From Neisseria wadsworthii 9715 (GTDB taxonomy: Bacteria > Pseudomonadota > Gammaproteobacteria > Burkholderiales > Neisseriaceae), in assembly GCF_000227765.1 (NCBI RefSeq), contig NZ_JH165159.1, forward strand, positions 2,258,717-2,298,094: 39,378 bases of DNA. The letters are read 5' to 3'. Shown here piece after piece: positions 1 through 8,896 of this stretch. Under the pieces are notes generated by a model. That model saw only the letters and a list, made by a program, of their open reading frames with translations. It made no database searches and was not told where the DNA came from. The stretch's first letter is position 1, and every line of letters starts with the position of its first letter. Both the position numbers and the translations under genes were made by a program.

Positions 1-23
1 AGGCATTCCATATCATATCTCAG

Positions 24-2915
24 TTAAGAAGAAGTGGTTTCCACTTGCTGTAAAGGTTCGCCGGCTTCCGAATCCTGCACGGCAGGGCGCGGAACATCGG
101 AGCGGCGGCGGCCTTTCGGCAGCTCGGGCTGTTCGGCTTGCGCAGCGGCGGCCAGAGCAGAATTATCGGTTTGCACCAACACCAAACCGCCTAAGTCCAC
201 TTCGGGCTTTTTGCTCTTCGGTGCAGCCGCTTTCCGCTTCGGTTTCGCAGGCGTATCCTGCTTGGGTTTGGGCTGTTCAGCTTGCGGCGCGGTTTCTTCC
301 GCCTCCACTTCCACCTCTCCCACAATCATACGGACTGCTTCTTTTACTTTGGCACTGCTTTCCGCAATGATAGCAGCTTCCTTATCTTCCTCTGTTGCAA
401 ACAAAGCAGCAACAGGCGCAGGCATAGGTGCGTCTACCACAGGTTCGGGAATCGTAATCACCAACGGAGCGTTTGCGGCTTCATCCTCAAAACCTTTCAC
501 CGACACCACCACAGGCGCAGCTTTATTCTCGCCGAACACATGAGCCACTGCATCGCGTACACGGTCGCCGATGGCCGGAATCATCAGGTTACGTTCGATT
601 TTCTCGGCAGAAGGAATATTGCGTTTTTTCTCGCCGCGCCCGCCGCGCCGATCATTTGAACGGTTACGCTCGTTTCGCTCGCGATTGCTGCGGCGGTTTT
701 TTTCGGCATTTTCGGATTTTGCAGCCTGCTCGGCTTTATTGCCTTTACCCGATTTGGCTGGTTTTTCTGACACCGCTTTTTCCTCCGGCACCTGGTCAAC
801 CGCATCCACTGGCGTAACATTGGCTGATTCTATCGGCACCAAAGCCTGAGCCGCCGGCACCACATCTTCGTTGCTATGCTCTTTCCGGTTGCGGCGGCGG
901 TTGCTTTGCTGCTCGTTTTGAACAGCTTTCACATTGTCCTCACCGGTAGACTCACGCGCTTCTTTCCGCTCTTTACGATTATCGCGACGCTCGTGATTGC
1001 GCTCTTCCTGACGGTTGCTTTGGCGGCGGCTTTGCGTTTGCTTCACTTGCTCTTGCGCATTTACCGCCTCTTCGCGGTTTTTCTCACCACCCTCCGCATC
1101 TAAATTGGCAGCGGCGCTACGGCCTGTATTACGCCGGTTACCGCCACGGCGGCCGCTATGGCGGTTGCTTTTCATATTGCGTCGGGTATTGCCGCTTTTA
1201 CGCTGCGGTTCGGGCTTGGCTTCTTCTTTCTTGCCGCCGCTGAACAGGCCTTTAAACCAAGATTTAAAGTTATCCCACCAGGAATCTTTTTTCTCTTCAA
1301 TCACAGGCGCGGGCTGGTCGTGGCGCACGCCTTTTACCGCCGGCTCCACACGCGCGGCTTTGGTTGCCTTGTTAGAAGAAAACGGCACGGTATCTTCTTT
1401 TTCCGGTTCTGCCACGCGCTTATAACTCGGTGCCGCATCTTCATCTACATCATCAATCCGTACGCGGGTTACTTCATAATGCGGGTTTTCCAAATGGATA
1501 TTCGGAATCAGCATTACCGACACGTCCAAACGCTCTTCCATACCAAACAGTTCAGCACGTTTTTCATTCAACAGGAAGGTCGCCACATCCACCGGCACTT
1601 GCGCATGCACTTCACCCGTGTTGTCTTTCATCGCCTCTTCCTGAATGATGCGCAACACATGCAGCGCGGTCGATTCGATGCCGCGGATAACGCCCGTACC
1701 CGCGCAGCGCGGGCAAGCAATATGGCTGCTTTCGCCCAAAGCGGGTTTCAAGCGCTGGCGGGAAAGCTCCAGCAGGCCGAAACGGGAAAGTTTGCCCATT
1801 TGCACACGGGCGCGGTCTTTTTTCAAGGCATCACGCAACACGTTTTCCACATCACGCTGATGCTTGGGGTTTTCCATGTCGATAAAGTCGATTACCACCA
1901 AGCCGCCTAAGTCACGCAAACGCATCTGGCGCGCCACTTCTTCCGCCGCTTCCATATTGGTTTTAAACGCCGTGTCTTCAATATCGGCGCCGCGTGTAGC
2001 GCGGGCAGAGTTCACATCAATCGAAACCAGTGCTTCGGTGTGGTCGATAACAATCGCGCCGCCGCCGGGCAGGCTCACGCTGCGTGAAAACGCGCTTTCA
2101 ATCTGATGCTCGATTTGGAAACGGGAAAACAGCGGCGTGTGGTCTTGGTAAAGCTTTAAGCGGCCGACATTGCTCGGCATCACATAGCTCATGAATTCCG
2201 AAACCTGATCATGCACTTCCTGATTATCCACCAGAATTTCGCCGATGTCGGGTCGGAAATAGTCGCGGATGGCGCGTATCAGCAGCGAGCTTTCCATAAA
2301 GAGCAGATACGGCTCTTGATGCGCTTTGCCCGCTTCTTCAATCGCCTGCCACAATTGCAGCAGATAATTGAAATCCCATTGCAATTCTTCAACGCTTCTG
2401 CCGATGCCTGCCGTGCGGGCGATCAGGCTCATGCCGCGCGGCACGTCCAATTCCGCCATTGCCGCTTTCAACTCTTGGCGCTCGTCACCCTCGATGCGGC
2501 GCGACACGCCGCCGCCGCGCGGATTGTTCGGCATCAAAACCAAATAGCGGCCTGCAAGGCTGATGAAAGTGGTTAAGGCCGCGCCTTTATTGCCGCGCTC
2601 GTCTTTTTCCACCTGCACGATAACTTGCATGCCTTCTTTGAGCACATCTTGGATGCGCGCACGGCCGCCTTCGTAGTCTTGGAAATAAGAACGGGAAACT
2701 TCTTTGAACGGGAGAAAGCCGTGGCGGTCGGTACCGTAATCAACGAAACAGGCCTCCAGCGACGGTTCGATGCGGGTAATCACACCCTTATAGATATTGC
2801 CTTTACGCTGCTCTTTACCCAGCGTTTCGATGTCCAGATCCAGTAGGGTTTGTCCATCAACAATTGCTACGCGCAACTCTTCGGCTTGCGTAGCATTGAA
2901 CAACATGCGTTTCAT
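24..2915 (-). CDS. rne: Ribonuclease E
   Basis: Endoribonuclease E, 963 residues, the scaffold and main nuclease for mRNA decay and rRNA/tRNA processing at the inner membrane. Visible in order: an S1 RNA-binding domain at about 35-120, the DNase I-like catalytic domain with D300 (SIDVNS) and D343/D346 (VIDFIDM), and the zinc-link CPRC at 401-404. After about residue 500 comes a long low-complexity basic, Arg/Asn/Glu/Ala-rich tail, as expected for the disordered degradosome scaffold. Residues 545-561 (WWDNF, SWFKGLF) form a short Trp/Phe-rich amphipathic stretch that could be a membrane-targeting helix (inference). The start [10 protein letters not shown] is the family start. The stop lies close to the window edge, and bases 1-7 (aggcatt) look like the cut end of an uptake-sequence hairpin. 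A long leader suggests autoregulation. Confidence 0.97.
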   Translation of the reverse strand: MKRMLFNATQAEELRVAIVDGQTLLDLDIETLGKEQRKGNIYKGVITRIEPSLEACFVDYGTDRHGFLPFKEVSRSYFQDYEGGRARIQDVLKEGMQVIVQVEKDERGNKGAALTTFISLAGRYLVLMPNNPRGGGVSRRIEGDERQELKAAMAELDVPRGMSLIARTAGIGRSVEELQWDFNYLLQLWQAIEEAGKAHQEPYLLFMESSLLIRAIRDYFRPDIGEILVDNQEVHDQVSEFMSYVMPSNVGRLKLYQDHTPLFSRFQIEHQIESAFSRSVSLPGGGAIVIDHTEALVSIDVNSARATRGADIEDTAFKTNMEAAEEVARQMRLRDLGGLVVIDFIDMENPKHQRDVENVLRDALKKDRARVQMGKLSRFGLLELSRQRLKPALGESSHIACPRCAGTGVIRGIESTALHVLRIIQEEAMKDNTGEVHAQVPVDVATFLLNEKRAELFGMEERLDVSVMLIPNIHLENPHYEVTRVRIDDVDEDAAPSYKRVAEPEKEDTVPFSSNKATKAARVEPAVKGVRHDQPAPVIEEKKDSWWDNFKSWFKGLFSGGKKEEAKPEPQRKSGNTRRNMKSNRHSGRRGGNRRNTGRSAAANLDAEGGEKNREEAVNAQEQVKQTQSRRQSNRQEERNHERRDNRKERKEARESTGEDNVKAVQNEQQSNRRRNRKEHSNEDVVPAAQALVPIESANVTPVDAVDQVPEEKAVSEKPAKSGKGNKAEQAAKSENAEKNRRSNRERNERNRSNDRRGGRGEKKRNIPSAEKIERNLMIPAIGDRVRDAVAHVFGENKAAPVVVSVKGFEDEAANAPLVITIPEPVVDAPMPAPVAALFATEEDKEAAIIAESSAKVKEAVRMIVGEVEVEAEETAPQAEQPKPKQDTPAKPKRKAAAPKSKKPEVDLGGLVLVQTDNSALAAAAQAEQPELPKGRRRSDVPRPAVQDSEAGEPLQQVETTSS

Positions 2916-3560
2916 TTTATTATAACCTCTTGGTTTTAAATATTTTTAAAACCCATAAGGCACCATACGAAGCGCGTAACCAGTATTTAGACTTCTGCTT
3001 CCGCAAGCAATCATGCCTGTCTGAAAAATATAAGGCCGGTGGTTTGCATGGTTTGCTCAAACGGCGGCGGCATGTGCGGAATATTAATTTAAAGAAGGAA
3101 CAATAAAGAACGATTGTCGTGCCGTTTATGCACGCCGACCGGGCAGAAACCCGGTATTTTTACAGTGCCGTTGCGGGATAAATCCAACCAACAACAACAC
3201 TCCGAATAGAGCCATCAACTTCTTAAATTATCGTTTGAACGGTTTTCCACCCGAAGCTGCGTTATGTTTAACGTCTTACGGCTGTAGCGGCTGCCTATTC
3301 AAACCTAAAGTCAAACTTAATTACTGTATCCGGCTTGGCGGGCTTGGCGGCAAGCCGGAAGAAATGCTTTGTAGAGTGCGTTTTTAATATAAAATAGCCC
3401 ACCAAACCCTAATCAAACTGATTTTTTATCGTTCGGCACGCCTCTGCTCGATCTGCTTCACGAAGCTTGAGGACCAGCCGTTGCAATAATGATTTACAGG
3501 TTTGGTATCAATCAATTAACTTGCCTGTTTTAAGAGCAAGCCTGCGGATTATATTAGAAA
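2916..3560. promoter_or_regulatory. Divergent rne/rluC intergenic region with long rne leader
   Basis: This 645-base gap holds no convincing gene. A possible minus-strand promoter for rne is TTGATT (3411-3416), a 17-base spacer, then TTTATA (3388-3393), which would give a leader of roughly 460 nt. Inside that leader are two hairpins: a GC-rich 6-bp stem ACCGGG/CCCGGT at 3138-3155, and CCGGCTTG/CAAGCCGG around 3330-3358. One exact uptake sequence lies at 3014-3025. Long structured 5' leaders mediate feedback control of rne in E. coli; that this leader does the same is inference. Confidence 0.4.
3014..3025 (+). repeat. DNA uptake sequence (single)
   Basis: Exact TGCCTGTCTGAA, unpaired, within the rne leader. 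It matches the wadDUS-type 12-mer found throughout the window. Confidence 0.85.
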
Positions 3561-4547
3561 ATGCCTGCAATTAGCAAAGACTTAGTCAACCATTTGAATA
3601 TTTCCGAAAACGATGCGGGGCAACGCCTTGATAACTTTCTGTTTAAAGTTTTAAAAGGCGTGCCCAAGAGCCATGTTTTACGCATTATCCGCGCCGGCGA
3701 AGTGCGTTTGAACAAGAAGCGCTGCAAGCCTTCCGACCGTATCGAAACAGGCGATATTCTGCGCATTCCGCCGGTGCGCACGGCTGAAAAACAGGTCCGG
3801 CCTGCGCAAACCGTGCCGGCACGCGAGTTTGACATGGTTTATGAAGACGATGCCATGCTGGTGATCAACAAGCCTTCCGGAGTGGCGGTTCACGGCGGCA
3901 GCGGCGTAAGTTTCGGCGTGATTGAGCAAATCCGTCGCGCCCGACCGGAAGCACGCTATCTCGAGTTGGCTCACCGTTTGGATAAAGACACAAGCGGCTT
4001 ATTGATGATTGCCAAAAAGCGCAGCGCACTGGTCAAGCTGCACGAAGCCATCCGCAACGACCATCCGAAAAAAGTTTATCTCGCGCTGGGCGTAGGCAGG
4101 CTGCCGAACGATAAATGCCATGTCAAGCTACCGCTGTTCAAGTATACCGGCGCGCAGGGCGAAAAGATGGTGCGCGTGAGCGAAGACGGCCAATCCGCCC
4201 ACACCATCTTGCGCGTGCTCAACCGTTTTTCAGGCGCAACGCTGCACCAGATAGGCCTGTCTGAACTGACTTTGGTGGAAGCCACTTTAAAAACCGGCCG
4301 CACCCATCAAATCCGTGTGCATATGCAGTCGCAACACTGCCCCATTGCCGGAGACGAGCGCTACGGCGACTATCAGGCCAACAAACGCCTACAGAAGCTG
4401 GGCTTGAAAAGAATGTTTCTGCACGCCGCAGAACTGCACCTCAACCATCCGCTGAGCGGAGAGAAACTGCTGCTTAAGGCGGAATTGCCGAAGGAACTTC
4501 AGCAATTCCTGATGCTACTGGGCAAGGCTGAAACTGAAAGCTGTTAA
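3561..4547 (+). CDS. rluC: 23S rRNA pseudouridine synthase RluC
   Basis: Pseudouridine synthase of the RluA family, 328 residues. By family knowledge RluC modifies U955, U2504 and U2580 of 23S rRNA. An S4 RNA-binding domain occupies about residues 19-70 (AGQRLDNFLFK, RAGEVRLNKKR). The catalytic domain follows with the signature AHRLDKDTSG, which places the nucleophilic aspartate at D141, and later KTGRTHQIRVH. The leaderless-looking start MPAISKDL has no clear Shine-Dalgarno, but the coding frame is certain. It is divergent from rne, which also acts on RNA, and ends just before an uptake-sequence hairpin. RluC rather than RluD is preferred on overall sequence and neighbourhood with rne. Confidence 0.93.
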   Translation: MPAISKDLVNHLNISENDAGQRLDNFLFKVLKGVPKSHVLRIIRAGEVRLNKKRCKPSDRIETGDILRIPPVRTAEKQVRPAQTVPAREFDMVYEDDAMLVINKPSGVAVHGGSGVSFGVIEQIRRARPEARYLELAHRLDKDTSGLLMIAKKRSALVKLHEAIRNDHPKKVYLALGVGRLPNDKCHVKLPLFKYTGAQGEKMVRVSEDGQSAHTILRVLNRFSGATLHQIGLSELTLVEATLKTGRTHQIRVHMQSQHCPIAGDERYGDYQANKRLQKLGLKRMFLHAAELHLNHPLSGEKLLLKAELPKELQQFLMLLGKAETESC

Positions 4548-4560
4548 ACCGCTCCCTATA

Positions 4561-4599
4561 AAAATGCCTGTCTGAAAAACTTTGCAGACAGGCATTTTT
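4561..4599. terminator. DUS-type hairpin terminator after rluC
   Basis: Arms aaaatgcctgtctg and cagacaggcattttt flank a 10-base loop, giving a stem followed by a T-run on either strand. It sits between convergent rluC (+) and the membrane-protein gene (-), so it can serve both. One arm is an exact uptake sequence; the other has one change (TGCAGACAGGCA). Confidence 0.85.
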
Positions 4600-4625
4600 A
4601 GGAATCCAAACCACAGTCACAGGCT

Positions 4626-5006
4626 CTATTGCCAAAACAAATACAACAACCTAGCCAAAAACGCCGCTACCAACAAAGCCAATACCGCATATTCCATCCA
4701 GCGCAGAAACCGCCCAACCAAGCGGTAACACCTGCGCGGCAAATAGCAAACCGCCACCTCGAGCAGCAATCTGAATCCGAAACACAATATCGCCGCAAAC
4801 AAAATCTGCTCGGCCAAACCGGTAAACCGCACACCGCCGCCGAATTTACCGGGCACCCAAATCCCTTTACCGACATACCCCCGATAAGCATAAAGCATCG
4901 CCACAGCCGCGACCGCAACATAAATCAATCTGCGCCGTAAAGACAAACGGTTTTCGGTATAGGTTGCATCCGCCACCTGAACGCTCCTGTCCCACTTGGT
5001 CAGCAC
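4626..5006 (-). CDS. Small hypothetical inner-membrane protein
   Basis: 126 residues, family not recognised. Three hydrophobic segments can be seen at about 27-42, 66-88 and 104-125, joined by short basic loops (RRR at 24-26, RRCYR at 91-95), so an inner-membrane protein is likely. The start appears to be GTG at 5006, because the codon before LTKWD is GTG. It has no obvious Shine-Dalgarno and lies 6 bases after the stop of a 20-codon reading frame (5013-5075), so translational coupling is possible. It ends against the rluC terminator. The start and even expression are uncertain, but the consistent membrane topology argues for a real gene. Confidence 0.6.
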   Translation of the reverse strand: MLTKWDRSVQVADATYTENRLSLRRRLIYVAVAAVAMLYAYRGYVGKGIWVPGKFGGGVRFTGLAEQILFAAILCFGFRLLLEVAVCYLPRRCYRLVGRFLRWMEYAVLALLVAAFLARLLYLFWQ

Positions 5007-5012
5007 AACTGT

Positions 5013-5075
5013 TCACAGCACAATCAACAGCGGCATACTGATAAACATAGCCAACACCAGCAACAACATTCCCAT
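5013..5075 (-). CDS. Possible 20-residue membrane peptide (leader ORF)
   Basis: ATG with a strong, well-spaced Shine-Dalgarno (AAGGGGAGA at 5078-5086) opens a frame encoding MGMLLLVLAMFISMPLLIVL and then TGA. The whole peptide is one hydrophobic segment. Six bases separate its stop from the GTG of the 126-residue membrane protein. The ribosome site is much better than that of the following gene, so this is either a real microprotein or a coupling leader. No homology can be claimed. Confidence 0.45.
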   Translation of the reverse strand: MGMLLLVLAMFISMPLLIVL

Positions 5076-5130
5076 CTTCTCCCCTTGAAATATCGGAACC
5101 AATTGTCTGCTTAAAATTATAAACGACACC

Positions 5131-5163
5131 AATGCCTGTCTGAAACTTTTCAGACAGGCATTT
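5131..5163. repeat. Inverted pair of DNA uptake sequences
   Basis: TGCCTGTCTGAA (5133-5144) faces TTCAGACAGGCA (5149-5160), a near-perfect hairpin. It lies between divergently transcribed genes, upstream of both, rather than behind a gene. A role as a simple terminator for a neighbour is therefore not obvious. Confidence 0.85.
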
Positions 5164-5293
5164 CCATCCTCCGCCTGAACCGGTTGAAAACAAAAAGTAT
5201 ATAATACTGCCGAAAAACCATCTGACATCACCCCCGCAGGCGCAGCCAATCCGCCGCCCCTGCCCGTTTACCTACCACAACCTTACAACCGCC

Positions 5294-5944
5294 ATGCCCC
5301 CAAAACTCATCATTTTCGACTGGGACGGCACCCTCGCCGACACCACCTTCCCCATCATCCGCACCATGCAGCACGCGTTTGCCGAATGCGATTTGGACGC
5401 ACCTTCCGAGAAAGACATCCGCTCATTAATCGGCAAAAGCCTACCGGGCATTATCCATGCACTTGCACCCAACCTGCCCGCCAGCCGTCAAGAGCATATC
5501 GCCCGTGTTTACACACGCAGCCAACTCAACCCAAACAACCAAAACATGCGGCTTTTTGATGATGCCATTGCCTGTCTGAACACATTAAAAGCACAAGGTT
5601 ATTGGCTCGCCGTTGCCACCGGCAAAGGCCGCAGCGGCCTAAACAAAGCCATCGCACAAACCGGCACGGCCGATTACTGGCTTGCCACCCGCTGCGCCAG
5701 CGAATGCCCGCCCAAACCCGCACCCGATATGCTTTTGGAAATCTGCGACGAATTAGGCGTGCAACCCGAAGAGGCACTGCTGGTTGGCGACACCCTGTAT
5801 GATTTAGAAATGGCTGCCAATGCAAAAATCCGCGCTATCGGTATCACAACCGGTGCCCATACCCTCTCACAAATTCAGAGCGCACCACACTTAGCCATCC
5901 TCCCATGCCTGTCTGAATTACCCGATTTTCTCAATACACTTTAA
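5294..5944 (+). CDS. HAD-superfamily phosphatase, phosphoglycolate phosphatase-like
   Basis: 216-residue haloacid dehalogenase hydrolase, subfamily IA. Motif I is FDWDGTLAD with nucleophile D9 and D11, motif II is VATGK, motif III is the lysine in PPKPAPD, and motif IV is LVGDTLYDLEMA. The cap domain lies between motifs I and II. It resembles Gph/phosphoglycolate phosphatases and the HAD proteins that often follow rluC in proteobacteria, but the substrate cannot be read from sequence. It contains an in-frame uptake sequence (5569-5580), and a second overlaps its 3' end (5906-5917). The S49 peptidase gene follows 69 bases later on the same strand, so cotranscription with it is plausible. Confidence 0.85.
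   Translation: MPPKLIIFDWDGTLADTTFPIIRTMQHAFAECDLDAPSEKDIRSLIGKSLPGIIHALAPNLPASRQEHIARVYTRSQLNPNNQNMRLFDDAIACLNTLKAQGYWLAVATGKGRSGLNKAIAQTGTADYWLATRCASECPPKPAPDMLLEICDELGVQPEEALLVGDTLYDLEMAANAKIRAIGITTGAHTLSQIQSAPHLAILPCLSELPDFLNTL
5569..5580 (+). repeat. DNA uptake sequence inside HAD gene
   Basis: Exact TGCCTGTCTGAA encoding part of the protein (residues ACLN region). Intragenic copies are less common in this window. Confidence 0.85.
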
Positions 5945-5966
5945 AACTGAACTTTTCAGACAGGCA
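5906..5966. repeat. Inverted pair of DNA uptake sequences with long loop
   Basis: TGCCTGTCTGAA at 5906-5917, inside the end of the HAD gene, faces TTCAGACAGGCA at 5955-5966 after its stop. The 37-base loop makes it a weak terminator at most, so read-through into the peptidase gene is likely. Confidence 0.75.
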
Positions 5967-6013
5967 TAAAGTCCCTACAATAACGTTACTCAATACATTG
6001 GAATATCCGTAAT

Positions 6014-7015
6014 ATGTCATACAAAATCAGCCGCGACAGCGAACCAACACCGCAAGTGGGCGACAACCCTCAAGAAAACTGGGAGCGCAACACCCTGCGC
6101 GCCGTTTTGCTTGAATCCTATAAAGAACGGCAGCGCGCACGCACTTGGCGCAATTTTTGGCGTTGCGTCTGGGCATTATTGATGGTTTCCTTTATCGCAT
6201 CCATTATCGGCTCATGCAGCCCGAAAAAAGAAGGCAAAGGCATTGTCGGCACACGCGGCGAGCATACCGCCGTTATCAAACTCGACGGCATAATCAGCAG
6301 CCACTACCGCGACCAAGTCGCCATGTTGCGCGACGGGTTGGAAGCGGCCTATGCCAACTCAAACGTCAAAGGCATCATCATTCGCGCCAACAGCCCGGGC
6401 GGATCGCCCGTAGTATCCAGCTCCGCATTTAACGAAATCCGCCGCCTCAAAGCCGAACACAAAAACATTCCGGTTTACGTGGTGGCCGAAGACGTGTGCG
6501 CATCCGGCTGCTATTACATCGCTGCCGCTGCCGACAAAATCTATGCCGATCCTTCAAGCATTGTCGGCAGCATCGGCGTTATCAGCGGCAGCTTCGACTT
6601 TACTGGCTTGATGGACAAGCTCGGCGTTAAACGCCGCTTGCACACCGCCGGCAGCAACAAAGGCTTCGGCGACCCCTTCTCGCCCGAAACTCCGGAGCAA
6701 AAAGCCATTCTGGAAAAAATGCTGCAAGAAATACATCAGCAATTCATCTCAGCCGTGAAAACCGGCCGTGGTGAACGTTTGAAAGAAAAAGACTTTCCTG
6801 AAATTTTCAGCGCCCGCGTCTACACCGGCTCTGAAGCCAAAAAAATAGGCTTGATTGATGATTTCGGCAGCGTGTACAGTGTATCACGCGATGTGATTAG
6901 AGCGCCGAAACTGGTGGATTACACGCCGGATGAAGATTTCAATCTGCTGCTCAGCCGCCATTTAGGCTCGGAAATTGCCGGCAAGATTGAACAAACTATT
7001 GATCAAATCTGGTAA
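6014..7015 (+). CDS. sppA: S49 signal-peptide-peptidase-like protease (SppA family)
   Basis: 333-residue membrane-anchored serine protease of family S49, which by family knowledge degrades cleaved signal peptides in or near the cytoplasmic membrane. The N-terminal 45 residues are hydrophilic and precede one transmembrane segment (about 49-67). The catalytic domain follows with the Ser-Lys dyad: S164 in VCASGCYYIA, where the usual ASGGYYIA has a Cys, and K216 in TAGSNKGFGDPFSP. This is the short, single-domain form, unlike the double-length E. coli SppA. It ends before a perfect bidirectional hairpin. The family call is firm; the gene symbol is less so, since SohB-like names are also used. Confidence 0.88.
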   Translation: MSYKISRDSEPTPQVGDNPQENWERNTLRAVLLESYKERQRARTWRNFWRCVWALLMVSFIASIIGSCSPKKEGKGIVGTRGEHTAVIKLDGIISSHYRDQVAMLRDGLEAAYANSNVKGIIIRANSPGGSPVVSSSAFNEIRRLKAEHKNIPVYVVAEDVCASGCYYIAAAADKIYADPSSIVGSIGVISGSFDFTGLMDKLGVKRRLHTAGSNKGFGDPFSPETPEQKAILEKMLQEIHQQFISAVKTGRGERLKEKDFPEIFSARVYTGSEAKKIGLIDDFGSVYSVSRDVIRAPKLVDYTPDEDFNLLLSRHLGSEIAGKIEQTIDQIW

Positions 7016-7037
7016 AGATTACCTATATAGCAATTAA

Positions 7038-7073
7038 ATATGCCTGTCTGAAAACATTTTCAGACAGGCATAT
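7038..7073. terminator. Bidirectional DUS-pair terminator between sppA and rnhB
   Basis: Perfect arms atatgcctgtctgaaaa and ttttcagacaggcatat with a 2-base loop contain two exact uptake sequences (7041-7052 and 7059-7070). It separates the convergent sppA (+) and rnhB (-). Confidence 0.85.
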
Positions 7074-7106
7074 TATTTACCGCCCGGCCAATCACACAAT
7101 GCGACC

Positions 7107-7697
7107 TTACTCGAATAACTTCCCCTGCACCAGCAAAGCCTTAACCGGTGCAAAATCGCAACGATGCTCCGGCAGCACACCGTATTGCCGCAAAGCTGCC
7201 AAGTGCGCTGCCGTGCCGTAGCCTTTGTGGCGCTCAAACCCATATTGCGGATAGCATTCCGCCAGAGCATACATCTCCGCATCGCGCGCCGTTTTGGCAA
7301 GCACCGAAGCTGCCGAAATCTGAATGATTTTGCTGTCACCCTTCACCACCGATTCCGCAGAAACACCGAAATCCTTAGGAACACGGTTCCCGTCAACCAT
7401 CACATGCTCCGGCTGCACACACAGCCCCTGTACAGCACGCTTCATCGCCAGCATGGTTGCATGCAGAATATTCAGACAGGCAATTTCCTGCACACTTGCC
7501 GACGCCACACACCAAGCCACCGCCTGTTCCTTAATCAGCACAGCCAGCTCGTTCCGCTTTTTCTCAGTCAGCTTTTTTGAATCAGTCAGCCCTGCCAATT
7601 GATAATCCGTCGGCAATATCACGGCGGCAGCAAAAACACTGCCCACCAAAGGCCCTCTGCCCGCCTCGTCCACACCGGCTATCAACTTTTGCATCAT
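7107..7697 (-). CDS. rnhB: Ribonuclease HII
   Basis: 196-residue RNase HII, which removes ribonucleotides and RNA from RNA/DNA hybrids. The N-terminal [15 protein letters not shown] carries the first two metal ligands, D10 and E11. Further family blocks are [22 protein letters not shown] and [15 protein letters not shown]. The length is normal for the short bacterial enzyme. The ATG-ATG start (MMQK) leaves the exact start uncertain by one codon. In many proteobacteria rnhB lies next to lpxB; here it lies about 14 kb from lpxB and on the opposite strand. It contains one reversed uptake sequence at 7471-7482. Confidence 0.95.
   Translation of the reverse strand: MMQKLIAGVDEAGRGPLVGSVFAAAVILPTDYQLAGLTDSKKLTEKKRNELAVLIKEQAVAWCVASASVQEIACLNILHATMLAMKRAVQGLCVQPEHVMVDGNRVPKDFGVSAESVVKGDSKIIQISAASVLAKTARDAEMYALAECYPQYGFERHKGYGTAAHLAALRQYGVLPEHRCDFAPVKALLVQGKLFE
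7471..7482 (-). repeat. DNA uptake sequence inside rnhB
   Basis: Exact TTCAGACAGGCA, unpaired, within the rnhB coding region. Confidence 0.85.
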
Positions 7698-7950
7698 GAT
7701 TTACTCTGCTTATAGAAAACAGTCATTGTAAAGCCTCATGCTGCCCAAGCCAAATCAGGTTTGCCAATATAAAACTTAATATTGCCTACCACTTTGCCTC
7801 ACATTTTATGAAAGTTTAATTTTCACAGCCCTAACAGTGGGAGAACAAAGCAAAAATCCCAACCTAAACCACTAAAAAAACGCAGCCTTTCCAGCTTGAA
7901 AAGCGTATAATGTCGGCGTTTGAATTCCAAAAGCATAGAGAGATACCCCC

Positions 7951-8670
7951 ATGACCCAAACAACCAAATACAAACGCGTACTGCTGAAACTCTCTGGCGA
8001 AGCCCTGATGGGCAACGATCCGTTCGGCATCAACCGCGATACCATCATGCAAATTGTCAGCCAAATCAAAGAAATCACCGACATGGGCGTGCAAGTCGGC
8101 GTAGTTGTCGGCGGCGGCAATATTTTCCGCGGCGTATCCGCCCAAGCAGGCAGCATGGACCGCGCCACCGCAGACTACATGGGCATGATGGCAACCGTGA
8201 TGAACGCTTTGGCATTGAAAGATGCTTTCGAATCACTGGGCGTAAAAGCCCGCGTACAATCCGCACTCTCCATGCAGCAAATCGCCGAAACCTACGCGCG
8301 CCCGAAAGCCATCCAATATTTGGAAGAAGGCAAAGTGGTGATTTTCGCCGCAGGTACCGGCAACCCGTTCTTTACTACCGACACGGCAGCTGCCCTGCGC
8401 GGCGCAGAAATGAACTGCGACATCATGATGAAAGCCACCAACGTCGACGGCGTTTACAATGCCGACCCGAAAAAAGACCCTTCCGCCGTGCGCTACCAAA
8501 CCCTCACATTTGACGAAGCACTAATTAAAAACCTGAAAGTAATGGATGCCACCGCATTCGCCCTGTGCCGCGAACGCAAACTGAACATCGTGGTATTCGG
8601 TATCAGCAAAGAAGGCGCCCTCAAACGCGTTATCCTCGGCGAAGACGAAGGCACCTTGGTTCATAATTAA
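7951..8670 (+). CDS. pyrH: Uridylate kinase
   Basis: 239-residue bacterial UMP kinase of the amino-acid-kinase fold, which phosphorylates UMP to UDP with ATP. By family knowledge it is hexameric, activated by GTP and inhibited by UTP. Landmarks are [11 protein letters not shown] (phosphate-binding start), [10 protein letters not shown], the UMP-contact helix [20 protein letters not shown], and the late block [22 protein letters not shown] box at 7906-7911 precedes the gene, but no good -35 is seen. In many bacteria pyrH follows rpsB-tsf; here it is preceded by the divergent rnhB, so it seems separated from those genes and heads the envelope cluster. Confidence 0.97.
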   Translation: MTQTTKYKRVLLKLSGEALMGNDPFGINRDTIMQIVSQIKEITDMGVQVGVVVGGGNIFRGVSAQAGSMDRATADYMGMMATVMNALALKDAFESLGVKARVQSALSMQQIAETYARPKAIQYLEEGKVVIFAAGTGNPFFTTDTAAALRGAEMNCDIMMKATNVDGVYNADPKKDPSAVRYQTLTFDEALIKNLKVMDATAFALCRERKLNIVVFGISKEGALKRVILGEDEGTLVHN

Positions 8671-8766
8671 CTGCCGGCCGGTTACATAACGGTGGGATTT
8701 CATACCGAACTGCAACTTATAAAGCAGTACGCATGAATGATGAAATTTCACACCAACAAACCATAA

Positions 8767-8799
8767 AGAGCGTGTCGTCAGATGCATACGGCACGCTCT
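8767..8799. terminator. Hairpin after pyrH
   Basis: AGAGCGTGTCGT and ACGGCACGCTCT form a 12-bp stem with one G-T pair and a 9-base loop, 97 bases after the pyrH stop. No T-run follows, so termination is only possible, not shown. Confidence 0.4.
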
Positions 8800-8896
8800 A
8801 AGCTTACACGACAACATTTTGATTCATTTAAATTAAAATAGACGATATCCACCATACGCGCCCAACAGATATTTACAATTACAAACAGGAAATACC

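Noticed and set aside
34-1910. Several plus-strand reading frames opposite rne
   Set aside because: They lie antisense to the low-complexity tail and core of rne, lack ribosome sites and have skewed composition typical of shadow frames.
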